From contig NZ_BSEV01000007.1 of NCBI RefSeq assembly GCF_027922005.1, positions 1-64,000 of the forward strand: a DNA stretch of 64,000 nucleotides, in the 5' to 3' direction. The position numbers were made by a program, and so were the translations under genes. Of the stretch, positions 34,696-44,263 are shown in pieces (positions within the stretch are counted from its first letter, which is position 1; every line of letters begins with the position of its first letter). The stretch comes from Streptosporangium carneum. Its GTDB lineage: Bacteria > Actinomycetota > Actinomycetes > Streptosporangiales > Streptosporangiaceae. Below the pieces are notes generated by a model that did not search any database, was not told the DNA's origin, and was given only the letters and a program-made list of their open reading frames with translations.

Positions 34696-35781
34696 ATGAT
34701 GCGGTTCCACTGGTTCCTCCCGACCACCGGCGACGGCCACCACGTCAGACCCGCCACGACCACGGTCGCGGCGGGGGCTGCGGCGGCTCGTTCCGCGACG
34801 CTCGACTACCTGGCCCAGGTGGCGGGGGCCGCGGAGGCCTCCGGTTTCGACGCCGTGCTGACCCCGGTCGGGGCGGGCTGCCCCGATCCCCTGGTCGCGT
34901 GCAGCGCCGTCGCCGCGCGCACCGAGCGGCTCAGGCTGCTGGTGGCCTTCAGGCCCGGCTTCACGCTGCCCACCCTGCTGGCCCAGCAGGCGCAGACGTT
35001 CCAGGAGATCAGCGGCGGGCGGCTGCTGCTCAACGCGGTGACCGGCGGCGACCCCCAGGAGCAGCGCGCCTACGGCGACTTCCTGGACCACGACGCCCGC
35101 TACGCGCGCACCGAGGAGTTCCTGAGCGTGCTCCGCCGCACCTGGACCGGCGAGCCGTTCGACCACGAGGGCGTCCACTACCGGGTGTCGGGGGGCGGGC
35201 TGGCCGCACCGCTCCTGGACGTCCCGGAGATCTACTTCGGCGGGGCCTCCCCCGCCGCCGAGCAGGTGGCCGCCGCCCAGGCGGACGTGTACCTGATGTG
35301 GGGCGAGCCCCCCGCGATGATCGCGGAACGGATCGCCAGGATGCGGCGGCTCGCCGCCGAGGCAGGGCGTGACCTGCGCTTCGGCATCCGGCTGCACGTC
35401 ATCGCCCGTGACACCGCCGAGGAGGCCTGGGCGCACGCCCGACGTCTGCTCGACGGCATGGACCCCGAGCGGATCGCCGCCGCCCAGGCGCGCTTCGCCC
35501 GGATGGACTCCGTGGGCCAGAGCCGCATGGCCGGGCTCCACGGGGGTTCCGCGGATGCGCTCGAGATCTCACCCAACCTCTGGGCGGGGGTGGGACTGGT
35601 TCGCGAGGGCGCCGGCACGGCTTTGGTCGGCAGCTACGCGGAGGTCTCCGAGCGCATCCGCGAATACGCCCGTCTCGGCCTGTCGGAGTTCATCCTGTCC
35701 GGCTGGCCGCACCTGGAGGAGGCCTGGCGGGTGGGCGACTTCGTCCTCCCGCTGCTGGCCGCCCCCGCCCTGGCGTCATGA
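34696..35781 (+). CDS. ssuD: FMNH2-dependent alkanesulfonate monooxygenase
   Basis: 361-residue luciferase-like monooxygenase releasing sulfite from alkanesulfonates. The barrel shows FHWFLPTTGDGHHV, GFDAVLTPVGAGCPDPL, LLVAFRPGFTLPTLLAQQAQTF, RLLLNAVTGGDPQEQRAYGD, IYFGGASPAAEQVAA and YLMWGEPPAMIAERI. Those segments are typical of SsuD. The 3' end overlaps the permease gene by ATGA. With the transporter genes it forms a sulfonate utilisation operon. The FMN reductase that supplies FMNH2 is not in this cluster. Confidence 0.92.
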   Translation: MMRFHWFLPTTGDGHHVRPATTTVAAGAAAARSATLDYLAQVAGAAEASGFDAVLTPVGAGCPDPLVACSAVAARTERLRLLVAFRPGFTLPTLLAQQAQTFQEISGGRLLLNAVTGGDPQEQRAYGDFLDHDARYARTEEFLSVLRRTWTGEPFDHEGVHYRVSGGGLAAPLLDVPEIYFGGASPAAEQVAAAQADVYLMWGEPPAMIAERIARMRRLAAEAGRDLRFGIRLHVIARDTAEEAWAHARRLLDGMDPERIAAAQARFARMDSVGQSRMAGLHGGSADALEISPNLWAGVGLVREGAGTALVGSYAEVSERIREYARLGLSEFILSGWPHLEEAWRVGDFVLPLLAAPALAS

Positions 35782-36647
35782 CCGCGCTCGACAGCTCTAC
35801 CGGCGGCCTCACCGGCGGCCCTGTCGGCGGCCCGGCCGACAGCTCTGCCACCGGCCCTGCCGGCTCCGCTCCCGCCCGCGGCCTCTGGCGCTCCCTGGCC
35901 CTGCGGGCCGGGGCCGTCGTCGCGCTGGTCGCGATCTGGCAGGCCGTGGCGATGGCGAGGATCTGGCCTCCGGTCTTCGTGCCGGAGCCGCTGGCGGTCT
36001 GGGAGCAGTTCCTCCGGACGACCACCGACGGCGTGAGCGGCTACACCCTCCAGGAGCACCTGCTCACCAGCCTGCGCCGCATCCTCCTCGGCTGCCTGTA
36101 CGGCGTGGCGGGCGGCGTCCTGCTGGGCCTGCTGATCGGCATGGTCCCCACCCTGCGGGCGCTGCTGGGCCCGCTGGTGACGTTCGTGCGGACGCTGCCC
36201 CCGCTGGCCTACCTCAGCCTCCTGGTGATCTGGTTCGGCATCGACGAGGAGCCCAAGATCTGGCTTCTGCTGCTCGCCGCGCTGCCGCCCGTCGCGGTCG
36301 CCACGGCGGACGCGGTGCGGAGCGTCCACGAGGACTACCTGAACGCGGCCCGCTCGCTCGGCGCCCGGCGGCACGAGCTGCCGCTTCGGGTGGTGCTGCC
36401 GAGCGCGCTACCGGAGATCATCACGGGCGTCCGGGTCGCCGTGGGCGTCGCCTACACCACGGTGGTCGCCGCGGAGACCGTGAACGGGGTGCCCGGGATC
36501 GGCGGCATGGTCCGCGACGCCCAGCGCTACAACCAGACGGACGTGGTGGTGCTCGGCATCCTCGTCATCGGCGTCTCCGGCCTGCTCATCGACTTCCTCC
36601 TGCAGACGATCGACCGCCGCCTGGTGCCCTGGCGCGGCCGTACCTGA
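35778..36647 (+). CDS. ssuC: ABC transporter permease, aliphatic sulfonate type
   Basis: 289-residue inner-membrane permease with about six helices. The ATPase-docking loop is YLNAARSLGARRHELPLRVV, with the EAA-type glycine. An N-terminal stretch rich in Gly, Ser and Pro (1-35) is probably disordered. The ATGA overlap with ssuD and the following binding protein and ATPase show it is the channel of a sulfonate or taurine importer. Confidence 0.9.
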   Translation: MTALDSSTGGLTGGPVGGPADSSATGPAGSAPARGLWRSLALRAGAVVALVAIWQAVAMARIWPPVFVPEPLAVWEQFLRTTTDGVSGYTLQEHLLTSLRRILLGCLYGVAGGVLLGLLIGMVPTLRALLGPLVTFVRTLPPLAYLSLLVIWFGIDEEPKIWLLLLAALPPVAVATADAVRSVHEDYLNAARSLGARRHELPLRVVLPSALPEIITGVRVAVGVAYTTVVAAETVNGVPGIGGMVRDAQRYNQTDVVVLGILVIGVSGLLIDFLLQTIDRRLVPWRGRT

Positions 36648-36718
36648 ACCGAACCCGCGGCCCCGCCGGAGCGAGGCCCGCGACGTGCCCGAACGAAGCC
36701 CGCAGAAAGAGCGCCACC

Positions 36719-37762
36719 ATGAAACGCACCATCCTGGCCCTGCCCCTGGCCCTGGCCGCCGCCCTCGCGCTGACCGCGTGCGGGTCGGGCGCCCAGGAGG
36801 CGAAACCGGCCGCCGACGGCTCCCCCGCGACCCTGCGCATCGGCTACCAGCTGATCCCCAACGGCGACCTGATCGTCAAGGACCAGAAGTGGCTGGAGGC
36901 GGCCCTGCCGAACACCAAGATCGTCTGGAGCAAGTTCGACTCGGGCGGCGACGTCAACACCGCCATGATCGCGGGCTCGCTCGACATCGGCCTCGCGGGC
37001 AGCAGCCCGGTCACCCGCGGCCTGTCGGCACCGCTGAACATCCCCTACAAGGTCCCGTGGATCTTCGACGTGATCGGGGACAACGAGGCGCTGGTCGCGC
37101 GCGGCGGCGTGACCGACGTCAAGGGCCTGGCGGGCAAGCGGATCGCCACGCCGTTCAGCTCGACCGCGCACTACAGCCTGCTCGCCGCGCTGACCGAGGC
37201 CGGGCTCTCCGAGTCCGGCGTGAAGATCCTCGACATGGAGCCGCCGGACATCCAGGCCGCGTGGCAGCGCGGCGACATCGACGCCGCGTACGTCTGGACG
37301 CCCAACCTGGCCGAGCTGCAGAAGAACGGCGGCAAGACGCTGGTCACCAGCAGGGAGCTGGCCCAGCGCGGCAAGCTCACCGCCGACCTCGCGGTGGTGC
37401 GCGGCGAGTTCGCGCAGAAGTACCCCAAGGCGCTGCAGGTCTGGCTCCAGCAGCAGGACCGCGCGGTCAAGCTCGTCAGGAGCGACAAGGCCACGGCGTC
37501 CGCGGCGATCGGCCGCCAGCTGAACCTGGACCCGGCCGAGGCCGCCCGTCAGCTGGACCAGCTCGTCCTGCTCGACGCCGCGGAACAGCGCTCGGCCGAC
37601 TACCTCGGCACGCCGTCGGCCCCCGGCAAGCTGGCCGAGAACCTGCACAACGCGGCCGAGTTCCTCAAGACCCAGCAGAAGGTGGACGCGGTGCCGGAGC
37701 TGGGCGTCTTCCAGAAGGGCCTGGCCACCCAGGAGCTGACCGATGCGTTCGCGGGCAACTGA
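36719..37762 (+). CDS. ssuA: Sulfonate/taurine ABC transporter binding lipoprotein
   Basis: 347-residue exported binding protein. The lipoprotein signal ends ALTACGS with Cys at 21. The mature part resembles TauA/SsuA: LRIGYQLIPNGDLIVKD, GGDVNTAMIAGSLDIGLAGS, GKRIATPFSSTAHYSLLAAL, DIQAAWQRGDIDAAYVWTP. The TauA-like AAWQRGDIDAAYVW segment suggests taurine or short sulfonates. It begins 71 nt after the permease; its last 20 nt overlap the ATPase frame. Confidence 0.9.
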   Translation: MKRTILALPLALAAALALTACGSGAQEAKPAADGSPATLRIGYQLIPNGDLIVKDQKWLEAALPNTKIVWSKFDSGGDVNTAMIAGSLDIGLAGSSPVTRGLSAPLNIPYKVPWIFDVIGDNEALVARGGVTDVKGLAGKRIATPFSSTAHYSLLAALTEAGLSESGVKILDMEPPDIQAAWQRGDIDAAYVWTPNLAELQKNGGKTLVTSRELAQRGKLTADLAVVRGEFAQKYPKALQVWLQQQDRAVKLVRSDKATASAAIGRQLNLDPAEAARQLDQLVLLDAAEQRSADYLGTPSAPGKLAENLHNAAEFLKTQQKVDAVPELGVFQKGLATQELTDAFAGN

Positions 37763-38675
37763 CCAGGGGACCGTCAGACAGGCCGGGGTCGTGGAATCAG
37801 GAACCGGAGAGGCCGGAGAAGGGGCCGTGGGCGTGGACATCGGGACCGACGAGAAGACCGCGGCCGCGGAGCCCGGGACCGGGAAGGACGCCGCGGTCGC
37901 CGGGGGTCCGGCGCTGGCCCTCGCGGGGGTCTCGCACTCCTACCGGGGGCGCGGCGGGACGGTCACGGCCCTCGGACCCGTCGACCTGGAGATCGCCAGG
38001 GGCGAGTTCGTCACGGTCGTCGGCCCGTCGGGGTGCGGCAAGAGCACGCTGCTGCGGCTGGTCGCGGGGTTCGCCGCGCCGTCGACCGGGCGCATCACCG
38101 CCTCGGGGCGGCCCGTCGCCGGGCCCGACCCCGCCAGGGGATACGTCTTCCAACAGCACCGCCTCTTCCCGTGGCTCTCGGTCGCGGGGAACATCGGCTT
38201 CGGGCTGCGGGGCACGCCGAAGGCCGAGCGGAGGGCCAGGGTCGCCGAGTTGCTGGAGCTGACCGGCCTGGGCGACGTGGGGCGTGCCAGGCCGTACGAG
38301 CTGTCCGGAGGGATGCAGCAGCGCGCGGCGATCGCCCGCGCGCTGGCCCCCGGCCCCGCGCTGCTGCTGATGGACGAGCCGTTCGCCGCGCTGGACGCGT
38401 TCACCAGGGAGCGCATGCAGGAGGAGGTGCGCGAGCTGTGGCGGCGGGCGGGGACCACGGTCGTGTTCATCACGCACAGCGTGGACGAGGCGGTCTACCT
38501 GGGCACCCGGGTGCTCGCGCTGAGCGGCAGGCCAGGACAGGTGATCTTCGACCGTGCCTCCGACCTGCCGTACGAGGAGCAGCCGCGCGGCCGCCCCCGC
38601 TTCGCCGCGCTGCGCGAGGAGCTGACGGCCGTCGTCCGCCAGGCCGCCTCGGCCGGTGGCGGAACCGCCGCGTGA
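37743..38675 (+). CDS. ssuB: Sulfonate ABC transporter ATP-binding protein
   Basis: About 310-residue ABC ATPase. Walker A is GPSGCGKST, the signature is LSGGMQQRAAIARAL, Walker B is LLLMDEPFAALDA, and the switch histidine is in FITHSVDEAVYLG. The N-terminal 55 residues before the core are extra and low in complexity. ATG at 37743 lies inside ssuA with AGGAG 8 nt upstream; GTG at 37827 with GGAGAAGG upstream is an equally good start. It energises the SsuC channel. Confidence 0.9.
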   Translation: MRSRATDQGTVRQAGVVESGTGEAGEGAVGVDIGTDEKTAAAEPGTGKDAAVAGGPALALAGVSHSYRGRGGTVTALGPVDLEIARGEFVTVVGPSGCGKSTLLRLVAGFAAPSTGRITASGRPVAGPDPARGYVFQQHRLFPWLSVAGNIGFGLRGTPKAERRARVAELLELTGLGDVGRARPYELSGGMQQRAAIARALAPGPALLLMDEPFAALDAFTRERMQEEVRELWRRAGTTVVFITHSVDEAVYLGTRVLALSGRPGQVIFDRASDLPYEEQPRGRPRFAALREELTAVVRQAASAGGGTAA

Positions 38676-38735
38676 CGAGGCGCGAGAACCCGGACGGCGA
38701 CGGCGGAACGGGCCCGTGACGGCGAGGGGGCCGGG

Positions 38736-39869
38736 TCAGCGGCGGAACGGGCCCGTGACCTCGTAGGTGACGCCGTCGGTCCCCGCGGCGTCGCCGCGCG
38801 GGCCGCGCTGGGAGGAGAAGTACAGGCGGCTGCCGTCGGGGGTGAAGGCGGGGCCGGTGATCTCCGACCCGGGATGGCCGTCGACCCGCAGGAACGGGGT
38901 GACCGTGCGGTCCGGGGTGATCAGGTTGATCTCCATGTTCCCGCCGTCCTCGGCGACGTAGAGATCCCCCGAGGGGGTGCCGGTGATGTTGTCCACGCCG
39001 TTCAGCGGGGCGCTCGCGTCGTAGACGACCTCCAGGCGCTCGTTCTCCGCGTCGTAGCCCCAGACCCGGTTGTCGCCCTTGCTGGTGAAGAAGCAGACCC
39101 CGTCCGAGTAGTGGCAGCCCTCTCCCCCGTCGAAGTGCAGGGCCTCCGCCACCTGGTGGCGGGTCGCCTCAAGCAGCGCGGCGGGGTTGGGCACCCGCCG
39201 CCAGGTCACCGCGCCCGCGTCCGGGGAGGCGCACATCACCTCGAGGCGTCCCGTCGTCAGGTCGCCCCAGTGGGCGGGCCTGAAGCGGTAGAAGCAGCCG
39301 TCGCGCTCGTCCTCGGTCAGATAGACCACCTGCCGGACCGGGTCGCACGCGGCGGCCTCGTGCTTGAACCTGCCCATGGCCAGGCGCGGCATCGCGGCGC
39401 GCACGCCGTACGGGTCGCACTCGAAGACCCGTCCGCGCAGTGTCTCCTCACACGACAGCCAGGTGTTCCACGGGGTGGCGCCGCCCGCGCAGTTGAGGTT
39501 GGCGCCCGACAGGATGCGGTAGGCGCCGCGGACCGCCGCGTCCGGGCCGAACCTGATCGCGGTCGCGCCGCCGAGCAGGGGGATCTCCGAGTTGGACACG
39601 TAGATCCAGCCGTTCCCGTCGGGGAAGCAGGCTCCGCCGTCGGGAGCCGGATGCCAGAGCACCCCGCCGACCCGGTGCCCCGTGCGGGCGACGATCCTGC
39701 CGGAGAACCCGGAGGGCAGGGCGAGCCCGTTGGCGTCCGGCGCGCCCAGCGGGCCGTACGGACTGTCACGGCGGGACGCGACGGCGTGGGCCGCCCCCTG
39801 CCAGAGGGACCCGGCGAAGGCCGTTCCGGCTGCCAGTCCCCCGGTGCGCACGAACGTTCGGCGAAGCAT
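38736..39869 (-). CDS. PhoX/DUF839-family Tat-exported protein
   Basis: 377-residue exported protein with an RRTFVR twin-arginine signal and a hydrophobic stretch to about residue 30. The beta-propeller resembles the PhoX/DUF839 family: WIYVSNSEIP, NLNCAGGATPWNTWLSCEET, GRFKHEAAACDP, VYLTEDERDGCFYRF, GDNRVWGYDAENERLEVVYD and GDLYVAEDGGNMEINLI. PhoX enzymes are calcium-dependent phosphatases, but not all DUF839 members are. Phosphatase activity is a family-level inference. Confidence 0.82.
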   Translation of the reverse strand: MLRRTFVRTGGLAAGTAFAGSLWQGAAHAVASRRDSPYGPLGAPDANGLALPSGFSGRIVARTGHRVGGVLWHPAPDGGACFPDGNGWIYVSNSEIPLLGGATAIRFGPDAAVRGAYRILSGANLNCAGGATPWNTWLSCEETLRGRVFECDPYGVRAAMPRLAMGRFKHEAAACDPVRQVVYLTEDERDGCFYRFRPAHWGDLTTGRLEVMCASPDAGAVTWRRVPNPAALLEATRHQVAEALHFDGGEGCHYSDGVCFFTSKGDNRVWGYDAENERLEVVYDASAPLNGVDNITGTPSGDLYVAEDGGNMEINLITPDRTVTPFLRVDGHPGSEITGPAFTPDGSRLYFSSQRGPRGDAAGTDGVTYEVTGPFRR

Positions 39870-40066
39870 GGCTCCTCCTGGTCACCTTCTCGGTAGGCGG
39901 CCAGTCGATCGGACTCATGTGAACGGGGCGACTGCCCGCGCCCAAACTTTGCGGAAACCGGAGAGCAAGCGTTCCCCAAAACCGGTCGCCCTCTCGCCAA
40001 GATCCCGAATCGCCGCCGTCCGGGCGTACAGAGTGGAGATCACATCGTCGTCAGGCGGGAGCACCG

Positions 40067-43000
40067 TTGAGCGAAGGACTCACGTTCGCCAGTCCGATCT
40101 CCGGGCCGATCTCCGGGCCGATCTCTGAGGCCGCCCCCGCCGTGGGCGGCCGCAGGGCCCTGGTCTTCCTCGACTCGCCGCCGCCCGTCCCCGAGACGGC
40201 CCAGGTCTCCCCGGGAACGGACGCACCCCCGCCCTGGCCCGCTTCGGAACGGGCCGGGGGGACGCCGCCCGCCGCGGACGGGACAGCGAGCGGGACGGGG
40301 AAGGCGGCGGAGGAGGCGACGGGCGGGACGGCGTTCCCGGCCGGGAGGGCGCCGGCCCTCGCCGCCCAGCCTGACGCGCGGCTGGCCGGCGCGCTGCGCG
40401 CCGAGGGGTTCGCCGTCGACGCGGAGCACAGCCGGGGCGCGCGGGACGACGGCGAGCGCGTGTGGGAGTTCCTCAGGTCGGCGCGGGAGGGGGACCTGCT
40501 GGTGATCCGGCTGCCGTCGGACGGCGGCTGGACCTCGGGGCAGCTCGGCTCCATGATCGGAGCGTTCGGCAGGCAGGTCGGCGAGTCGCTGGCGGCCGCC
40601 GTGCTGCTGGTCGTGGACTTCGGCTGGAGCGCCCTCGATGACTCCGCGACCCCGGTCAGGCAGCTGGCCGTCGCCGGAGAGCCCCGGGTGGCCGCGGCGG
40701 CGCTCACCCTGACGTTGAGGTTCGACGAGACGCTCCCCGGACCTGTGCGCAGCCTGACCGACGTCATCGCGGAGGGCCTGGCGACGCGGGCCGCCGACCT
40801 CGACGGCGACGGGGTCGTCACCGTCGGCGAGCTGCACTCCTACGCGCTCGACCACTACGCGACCGCCTCCGCCGCCCGCACCCCCATCCTGATCGCCTAC
40901 GGCGCCGTCACGGAGGTCCCGCTGACCCAGCCGGGGGACGCCGCGGCCCCCTTCCCCGCCGTCCTCGCGCGGGCCGCCGCCCGCCTCGGCGGCCGGACCC
41001 CGCCCGCCTCCGGACTCGAGGTCGTCAGGCGCGTCTACGAACTGCACCTGAGCGAGCCCGCCAGGCAGCTGCTGCGCAGAGCCTCCCTTCTCGACGAGGA
41101 CGAGTCCGTCGAGGAGGTCTTCGGTGAAGCGGGCGAGCTCAGGCAGTGGGGGCTGCTCGGCGAGAGCACCACGTTCGCCCATCCGGACGTGCGGGCCTTC
41201 GGCTACTCGCGCCTCTCCCCCGCCGAGAGGGCCCGGACCTCGGCGCTGCTGCGGCGCAGGCGGGCCGGGCTGCGGACCGTACGGCCGAGGGCGCGGCTCA
41301 CCGCGGACCGGTGGACCACCGAGGACCAGCTCGGGCACCGCCTCTACGCCGAGGCCATCGCCGCGTTCGTCAGGCATCCGGAGACCCGCCCGCCGCTCAC
41401 CATCGGCGTCAAGGGGCCGTGGGGCACCGGCAAGACATCTCTGATGCGGATGATCCAGGACATGCTGGATCCGGGGGCGGCGGGAAACGCCCCGGCGGAG
41501 ATCCACCTTTCCGGCGCCCGCGCGGACAGGACGCCGACCAACGCGGAGGTGATGGCCCGGGCGAGGCAGCGGCCCGAGGAGAGCAGGGCGCGCGCGGTTC
41601 CCGGCGTCCTTCCGGTACGGCGGGCCGACTGGCGGCCCACCGTGTGGTTCAACCCGTGGATGTACCAGAACGGCGAGCAGGTCTGGGCCGGGCTCGCACA
41701 CGAGATCATCAGTCAGGTCACCGAACGGCTGCCGAGGGCGGAGCGGGAACGCTTCTGGCTCGAGCTCAACCTGGCCAGGATCGACCGTGAGGCGGTCCGC
41801 CAGCGCGCCTACCAGCTGGCGCTCACCCGCCTGGCGCCGCTCGCCCTCGGCCTGGTCGCCGGGCTGGTCATGACCGGCGCGCTGCTGGCCGCCTCCGCGC
41901 TGCTGCCCGCCGTCGACGACCTCCTGCGCTACACCGCCGCCGCCGTCGGCTCCGCGGGCTCGGTCGGCGTGCTCGGGGCCGGGGCCGTACGGCTGGCGAG
42001 GTTCTTCGGCGAGTCGGCGAACAACGCCTTCTCCGACCTGGTGCGGCAACCCGACCTGCTCGCCCGCGACGCGGCCGACGGGCTGTCCGCCGAGGTCACG
42101 ACCGGCCCCGGCTACCGGTCGAGGACGGGGTTCCTCCACCTGGTGCAGACCGACATGCGGCACGTGCTGGACCTGGTGGCCACCGAGGAACGGCCGCTGG
42201 TGGTGTTCGTCGACGACCTGGACCGTTGCTCACCGGGCACGGTGGCCCAGGTCATCGAGGCGATCAATCTGTTCCTCGCGGGCGAGTTCCCCAACTGCGT
42301 GTTCGTGCTGGCCATGGAACCCGAGGTGGTCGTCGCGCACGTGGAGGCCGCCTACCGCGAGCTGGTCGAGACGCTGCCGGACAACGGGCGTTCCGGGCTG
42401 GGCTGGCGGTTCCTGGAGAAGATCGTGCAGCTGCCGCTGAGCGTGCCGCTGCTCGACGACGCCGACCGGCTGCCCGCGTTCGTCCGCGCGCTGCTGGGCA
42501 TGCCCGAGCTCGCCGAACCGGCCGGGCCGCCGGGGGCCGACGGAGGCGGGGAGAGCGGGGGCGGGGGCGTTCCCGGCCAGCGGTCCCGGTCGTGGGACGA
42601 GTCGTCCGCGCCGCAGGACGGGTTCTCCGCGTCACGGGACGGGCTCCTCGCGGGGGAGGGCGGGGCGCAGCCGTACGAGAACGGAGGCGGGCCGCGCGGA
42701 TCGGACCCGCGCCCGCCCCGGCCGGGAGCGCAGACGCACGAGTCAGGGGCGCGGGCGCGCGGGCCGGAGAAGCGGACGCGTGGGCGCGGGGCGGACGGAC
42801 CCGGACCGGGGTCCCGGCGACACAGCCCGGTCGACGTTCCGATAGCCGATCCCCTGCCGCGTCCCGTCGAGCCGCCGGACCCGGTTCAGGTGAGCCGCCT
42901 CGAGGACGCGATCTGGGCGCTGCGGCCCACGGCCGCGACCCTGGACGAGGCGGCCAGACTCGCGCAGGAGGCCCTGGGCATCGAGAACCAGGACACGATC

Positions 43001-43471
43001 GGCGGGCTGTCCTCGGCGGCGCGCGAGGCGGCGGACCGGGTCTTCGACGACCTCTACAGCGACGAGAACGCCTACCGGGCGATAGAGTTCGTGCTGCCGG
43101 CCCTGACGTTCTTCAACCCGCGCCAGATCAAGCGCTACGTGAACGTCTTCCGCTTCTACTCCTTCCTGACCTACCGGCGCACCCTGGCCGGGGCCGCGCC
43201 CGCCTCGGACGCCGAGGTCGCCAAGCTCGCGGCGCTGACCATCCACTGGCCGCACCTGCTGTCGCTGCTGATCATGGAGGTCGGGGGGACGACCGTGCTG
43301 CAGAGCCTCGAACACGCGGCGGGCACGGCCGACGACGAGAGCTGGGAGCGGGCCGTCCACGAGGCCGGTCTGGCGGGCCACGGCGCCTGGGACGGCGCCC
43401 ACCTGGACACCCTGCGCGACCTGTTGTCCTGCCCCCACCCCATCGCCGACCTCGCCCGCCACCTCCTGTAG
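40067..43471 (+). CDS. KAP-family P-loop NTPase with degenerate caspase-like N-terminal domain
   Basis: 1134-residue protein. Residues about 28-290 look like a caspase-type fold: it ends in EGLATRAADLDGDGVVTVGE, the DLDGDG calcium-type loop seen in actinobacterial caspase-like proteins. However, the usual catalytic GHG and DxCxS positions read RLPSDGG and VDFGWSA, so it is probably inactive. A KAP NTPase follows: Walker A GPWGTGKTS (about 449), KAP motif WFNPWMYQNGEQVW (about 527), two membrane helices (about 582-645) and Walker B VVFVDDLDR (about 712). A Gly/Arg-rich disordered insert spans about 822-930. KAP NTPases occur in phage-defence and membrane signalling systems. TTG start after GGGAG. 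Confidence 0.8.
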   Translation: MSEGLTFASPISGPISGPISEAAPAVGGRRALVFLDSPPPVPETAQVSPGTDAPPPWPASERAGGTPPAADGTASGTGKAAEEATGGTAFPAGRAPALAAQPDARLAGALRAEGFAVDAEHSRGARDDGERVWEFLRSAREGDLLVIRLPSDGGWTSGQLGSMIGAFGRQVGESLAAAVLLVVDFGWSALDDSATPVRQLAVAGEPRVAAAALTLTLRFDETLPGPVRSLTDVIAEGLATRAADLDGDGVVTVGELHSYALDHYATASAARTPILIAYGAVTEVPLTQPGDAAAPFPAVLARAAARLGGRTPPASGLEVVRRVYELHLSEPARQLLRRASLLDEDESVEEVFGEAGELRQWGLLGESTTFAHPDVRAFGYSRLSPAERARTSALLRRRRAGLRTVRPRARLTADRWTTEDQLGHRLYAEAIAAFVRHPETRPPLTIGVKGPWGTGKTSLMRMIQDMLDPGAAGNAPAEIHLSGARADRTPTNAEVMARARQRPEESRARAVPGVLPVRRADWRPTVWFNPWMYQNGEQVWAGLAHEIISQVTERLPRAERERFWLELNLARIDREAVRQRAYQLALTRLAPLALGLVAGLVMTGALLAASALLPAVDDLLRYTAAAVGSAGSVGVLGAGAVRLARFFGESANNAFSDLVRQPDLLARDAADGLSAEVTTGPGYRSRTGFLHLVQTDMRHVLDLVATEERPLVVFVDDLDRCSPGTVAQVIEAINLFLAGEFPNCVFVLAMEPEVVVAHVEAAYRELVETLPDNGRSGLGWRFLEKIVQLPLSVPLLDDADRLPAFVRALLGMPELAEPAGPPGADGGGESGGGGVPGQRSRSWDESSAPQDGFSASRDGLLAGEGGAQPYENGGGPRGSDPRPPRPGAQTHESGARARGPEKRTRGRGADGPGPGSRRHSPVDVPIADPLPRPVEPPDPVQVSRLEDAIWALRPTAATLDEAARLAQEALGIENQDTIGGLSSAAREAADRVFDDLYSDENAYRAIEFVLPALTFFNPRQIKRYVNVFRFYSFLTYRRTLAGAAPASDAEVAKLAALTIHWPHLLSLLIMEVGGTTVLQSLEHAAGTADDESWERAVHEAGLAGHGAWDGAHLDTLRDLLSCPHPIADLARHLL

Positions 43472-43693
43472 AGCCTTCGGAGCCTCCAGGGCGCGGACCC
43501 TGCGTCGGCGGGGCCGCGCCCCTGACGGTCCGCTCGCCCCGACCTCGCGGCCCGGCCGGGACGCGCCATGCGGGTCGACGGGAGCCGTGTCCGCAGGACT
43601 CGGAGGTCCGACCGGTCTGCCCCGCGCGTCCACGGTGGCCGGAGGCGGCTCCCCGGCAAACACACGCACCAGGACATTCCAGGAGACAGGAGC

Positions 43694-44263
43694 ATGATGA
43701 GCACGTCGGAGCGGTTCGTCGTCATCACCGGTGGACCGGGCGCGGGAAAGAGCACCCTGATCGAGGCGCTCGGGCGGCACGGGTTCGCCTGCGTCCCCGA
43801 GGCGGGCAGGGCGATCATCCGCGACCAGACGGCGATCGGCGGGCGGGCGCTGCACCAGGCCGACTCCCTGCTGTTCGCCGAGATCATCCTCGCCTGGGAG
43901 ATGCGTTCGTACCGCCATGCCGCCGGCCAGACGGGAACGGTCTTCTTCGACCGCGGGATACCCGACGTCGTCGGCTATCACCTGCTGCTCGGCCGTCCCG
44001 TCCCACCGCACGTGTCAGCCGCCGCCCGCCTGTTCCGCTATCACCCCCGCGTGTTCGTCGCGCCGCCCTGGCAGCAGATCTACGCCCACGACCGCGAACG
44101 CACCCAGGACTTCGCCGAGGCCGTCCGCACCCACGACGCGATGGTCGACGCCTACACCCGCCACGGCTACGAGCTGATCACCCTGCCCAGGGACGGTGTC
44201 GACTCCCGCGTCGCGTTCGTCCGCGCTCAGTCGCCGGGCGTGGGCGACGGGTCCGTGAGGTAG
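43694..44263 (+). CDS. Small AAA/NadR-like P-loop ATPase
   Basis: 189-residue single-domain protein with Walker A ITGGPGAGKSTLIEALGRHG, followed by CVPEAGRAIIRDQ and FFDRGIPDVVGYHLLLGRP. This pattern belongs to the AAA_28/NadR-like kinase group, whose members phosphorylate small molecules or act as predicted ATPases. ATG at 43694 has GGAG motifs 1 and 8 nt upstream; ATG 43697 is the alternative. Its 3' end overlaps the convergent secreted-protein gene by 37 nt. Substrate unknown. Confidence 0.82.
   Translation: MMSTSERFVVITGGPGAGKSTLIEALGRHGFACVPEAGRAIIRDQTAIGGRALHQADSLLFAEIILAWEMRSYRHAAGQTGTVFFDRGIPDVVGYHLLLGRPVPPHVSAAARLFRYHPRVFVAPPWQQIYAHDRERTQDFAEAVRTHDAMVDAYTRHGYELITLPRDGVDSRVAFVRAQSPGVGDGSVR

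Noticed and set aside
42530..42860. Frameshift or assembly error inside the KAP NTPase gene
   Set aside because: The Gly/Arg-rich stretch stays in frame, and the conserved C-terminal region resumes afterwards; it is better read as a disordered insert.
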